A model generated the notes under the pieces. The model worked only from the letters and a program-made list of their open reading frames with translations. It was not told the origin of the DNA and did no database searches. A program made the position numbers and the translations under genes. 6,939 nt of DNA from Micavibrio sp. UBA2020 (GTDB lineage Bacteria > Pseudomonadota > Alphaproteobacteria > Micavibrionales > UBA2020), in the NCBI GenBank assembly GCA_002334985.1, contig DDBY01000091.1, positions 30,239-37,177 on the forward strand, in the 5' to 3' direction. The stretch's first letter is position 1, and every line of letters starts with the position of its first letter. Below, in pieces: positions 6,000 through 6,939 of this stretch.

Positions 6000-6719
6000 A
6001 TGGCCTACTTAAGGATATCGCCCGGCATCAGCGGATTGTCCGATGCCGGGCGTATTCTTTCTGCGGATGTGCATACACCGCAGGAAGCGATGCGCCAAAA
6101 AGTGCTGGAGCGTGACCAGCATACCTGCCGCTATTGCGGTTTCCAGTCGCGCAAATACCAAGAAGTGAACTATATCGGCAAGCAAGGCCAGAGCGGCAAT
6201 GCGGATGATTACGCATGCGCCTGCACTTTCTGCCACCAATGTTTTCATCTGGAGCGTGTCGAGCGCATGCAGTCCGGCGCTGTTATCTGGCTGCCGGAAA
6301 TCGGGCAGGCCGCGCTTCATCATATCTGCCGCGCGATTTATGTGGCGCGCATATCCCAGGGCCCTATGGCCGATGCCGCGCGCGACGCGCTGGAATCTCT
6401 CTTGCAGCGCAAGGAAGAAGCGCAGCGCCGTCTCGGCACCGACAGCCCGCGTATTCTGGCCACGGTTTTGCAGGACTTCCTCGAAGCCAAGGAATATCGC
6501 GAGCGTGCCGGCAAGCTGAAAGGCTTTCGCGTTTTGCCGCTCGACCGCCGCATCATCAAAGAGGGCGACCTCGAATTTAACCAGTTCCCGCAAATCCTCG
6601 CCTACTGGCGCTCCAAAGACGGGCCGTTCGGCGATGTGCCGCCGCGCCGCTGGGTGAACATGTTCTATGATTTGCGCGCCGAGCTGAACGGCAAAAAATC
6701 GCCGCCCGTCAGCGAATAA
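6000..6719 (+). CDS. icmJ: IcmJ/DotN, zinc-binding coupling-complex protein
   Basis: 239 aa (Legionella about 208), with AAGGA (5988-5992) 7 nt before the ATG. DotN is a cytoplasmic protein of the DotL coupling complex, with an HNH-like fold that binds zinc through cysteines. It has no signal peptide or membrane segment, which fits. The N-terminal LRISPG resembles the start of other IcmJ proteins and supports this start over the later in-frame ATG at 6090. Then come RQKVLERDQHTCRYCGFQSR, with C43 and C46, and ACACTFCHQCFHLE, with C73, C75, C78 and C81. C43/C46 plus two of the latter are likely zinc ligands. WLPEIGQAALHHICRAIYVA follows, and the rest is helical and charged. Codons 4-6 (TTA AGG ATA) are uncommon here and sit just before a strong hairpin (see terminator entry). 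icmB/dotO, the usual next gene, does not start right after it. Very good match. Confidence 0.9.
   Translation: MAYLRISPGISGLSDAGRILSADVHTPQEAMRQKVLERDQHTCRYCGFQSRKYQEVNYIGKQGQSGNADDYACACTFCHQCFHLERVERMQSGAVIWLPEIGQAALHHICRAIYVARISQGPMADAARDALESLLQRKEEAQRRLGTDSPRILATVLQDFLEAKEYRERAGKLKGFRVLPLDRRIIKEGDLEFNQFPQILAYWRSKDGPFGDVPPRRWVNMFYDLRAELNGKKSPPVSE
6019..6062 (+). terminator. Terminator-like hairpin inside the first codons of icmJ
   Basis: CGCCCGGCAT (6019-6028) and ATGCCGGGCG (6043-6052) are perfect 10-bp complements. Within the loop CGGA (6032-6035) pairs with TCCG (6039-6042) around TTG, leaving only CAG (6029-6031) bulged, so 14 pairs in all. The T-rich tail TATTCTTTCT (6053-6062) follows directly. 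Shape and tail fit an intrinsic terminator, yet it lies within codons 7-21 of icmJ. It could act as an attenuator limiting icmJ relative to icmD, or only be RNA structure in the coding sequence. Confidence 0.45.
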
Positions 6720-6745
6720 TCTTTCATAACCGTAAGGTCGCTGTG

Positions 6746-6782
6746 CCGCAGCTTTGCATGCTGCGGGCAAGGGTGTTTTTTT
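6746..6782 (+). terminator. Possible terminator after icmJ
   Basis: CCGCAGC (6746-6752) and GCTGCGG (6760-6766) form a perfect 7-bp stem with loop TTTGCAT. A run of seven T (6776-6782) begins 9 nt after the stem, farther than usual for an intrinsic terminator. It begins 26 bp after the icmJ stop and may end the icmC-icmD-icmJ transcript, fully or in part. Confidence 0.4.
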
Positions 6783-6892
6783 GCAGCCGCGCGACAACTT
6801 GCGTGCACGGGCATTACGTTAAAGCGCGGTGCCGCGTTGTTTCCGGATATAAATATGATACGTCAAAACAGCGCACAGTAAGGCAGGCCACA

Positions 6893-6939
6893 ATGCGCCC
6901 GCCATTTTATCTGCGCGAAATCTGCCGTGTTTTTACCTG
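6893..6939 (+). CDS. Possible start of a downstream gene, truncated by window edge
   Basis: An ATG at 6893 opens a frame that stays open to the edge (15 full codons: MRPPFYLREICRVFT). AAGG (6880-6883) lies 9 nt upstream, and codon choice (CTG, CGC, GAA, ATC, ACC) resembles the other genes. In dot/icm loci icmB/dotO would be expected here, but 15 residues do not allow identification, and I do not recognise them as an IcmB start. Bases 6720-6892 otherwise hold only the hairpin above and an AT-rich TATAAATATGAT (6848-6859). Confidence 0.35.
   Translation, partial: MRPPFYLREICRVFT

Noticed and set aside
6009..6797. Minus-strand open frame (262 aa) opposite icmJ
   Set aside because: Shadow of the conserved zinc protein; no independent support.
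6825..6836. CGCGG-TG-CCGCG palindrome
   Set aside because: A two-base loop cannot form a normal hairpin and no T tract follows; probably incidental in GC-rich DNA.
6819..6905. Minus-strand 28-codon frame with one hydrophobic segment and a basic tail (MAGALWPALLCAVLTYHIYI...)
   Set aside because: It looks like a small membrane peptide, but there is no convincing ribosome binding site, it overlaps the + strand start at 6893, and it is short enough to occur by chance.

Overview
The window is a stretch of a type IVB secretion system (Dot/Icm, or IncI Tra-like) locus. All confidently called genes lie on the + strand, in the order icmL/dotI (3' end only), icmK/dotH, icmE/dotG, icmG/dotF, icmC/dotE, icmD/dotP, icmJ/dotN. 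This matches the order in the Legionella/Coxiella dot/icm cluster and, with other names, the tra region of IncI plasmids such as R64. Assignments rest on conserved protein motifs recognised by eye plus gene order; no database search was run.

Organism: coding DNA is moderately GC-rich, with GCC/GCG, CTG and CGC favoured in most genes. The proteins are clearly diverged from the Legionella ones. They have a short DotG without the long repeat tract, a long Ala/Pro-rich DotF and an enlarged DotE. A free-living or environmental proteobacterium outside Legionellales, perhaps an alphaproteobacterium, fits best, but this is inference. Chromosomal versus plasmid location, and effector delivery versus conjugation, cannot be decided from this window.

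Layout: 1-336 is the periplasmic end of DotI. 337-461 is a spacer ending in a strong Shine-Dalgarno that sets the dotH start at 462. 462-3010 holds dotH and dotG with a 4-nt ATGA overlap, and 3070-4314 is dotF. A 241-bp AT-rich non-coding block (4315-4555) follows, with two large inverted repeats, a heptamer direct repeat and promoter-like elements. It probably starts a second transcription unit of dotE (4556-5491), dotP (5553-5957) and dotN (6000-6719). After dotN there is a terminator-like hairpin (6746-6782), a spacer, and possibly the first 15 codons of another gene (6893 to the edge).

How the genes work together (family knowledge): DotH and DotG, with the lipoproteins DotC and DotD encoded elsewhere, build the envelope-spanning core complex. 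DotF is an inner-membrane partner of DotG. DotI forms an inner-membrane, VirB8-like assembly. DotE and DotP are small polytopic inner-membrane components of poorly known role. DotN is a cytoplasmic zinc protein of the DotL coupling complex that receives substrates.

Most notable points: a DotP-like domain fused to the front of DotE beside a stand-alone DotP; a terminator-like hairpin inside the first codons of dotN just after three uncommon codons; short motifs shared between the disordered linkers of DotH, DotG and DotF; the AT-rich dyad region before dotE; and distinct codon use with a very strong ribosome binding site for dotP.
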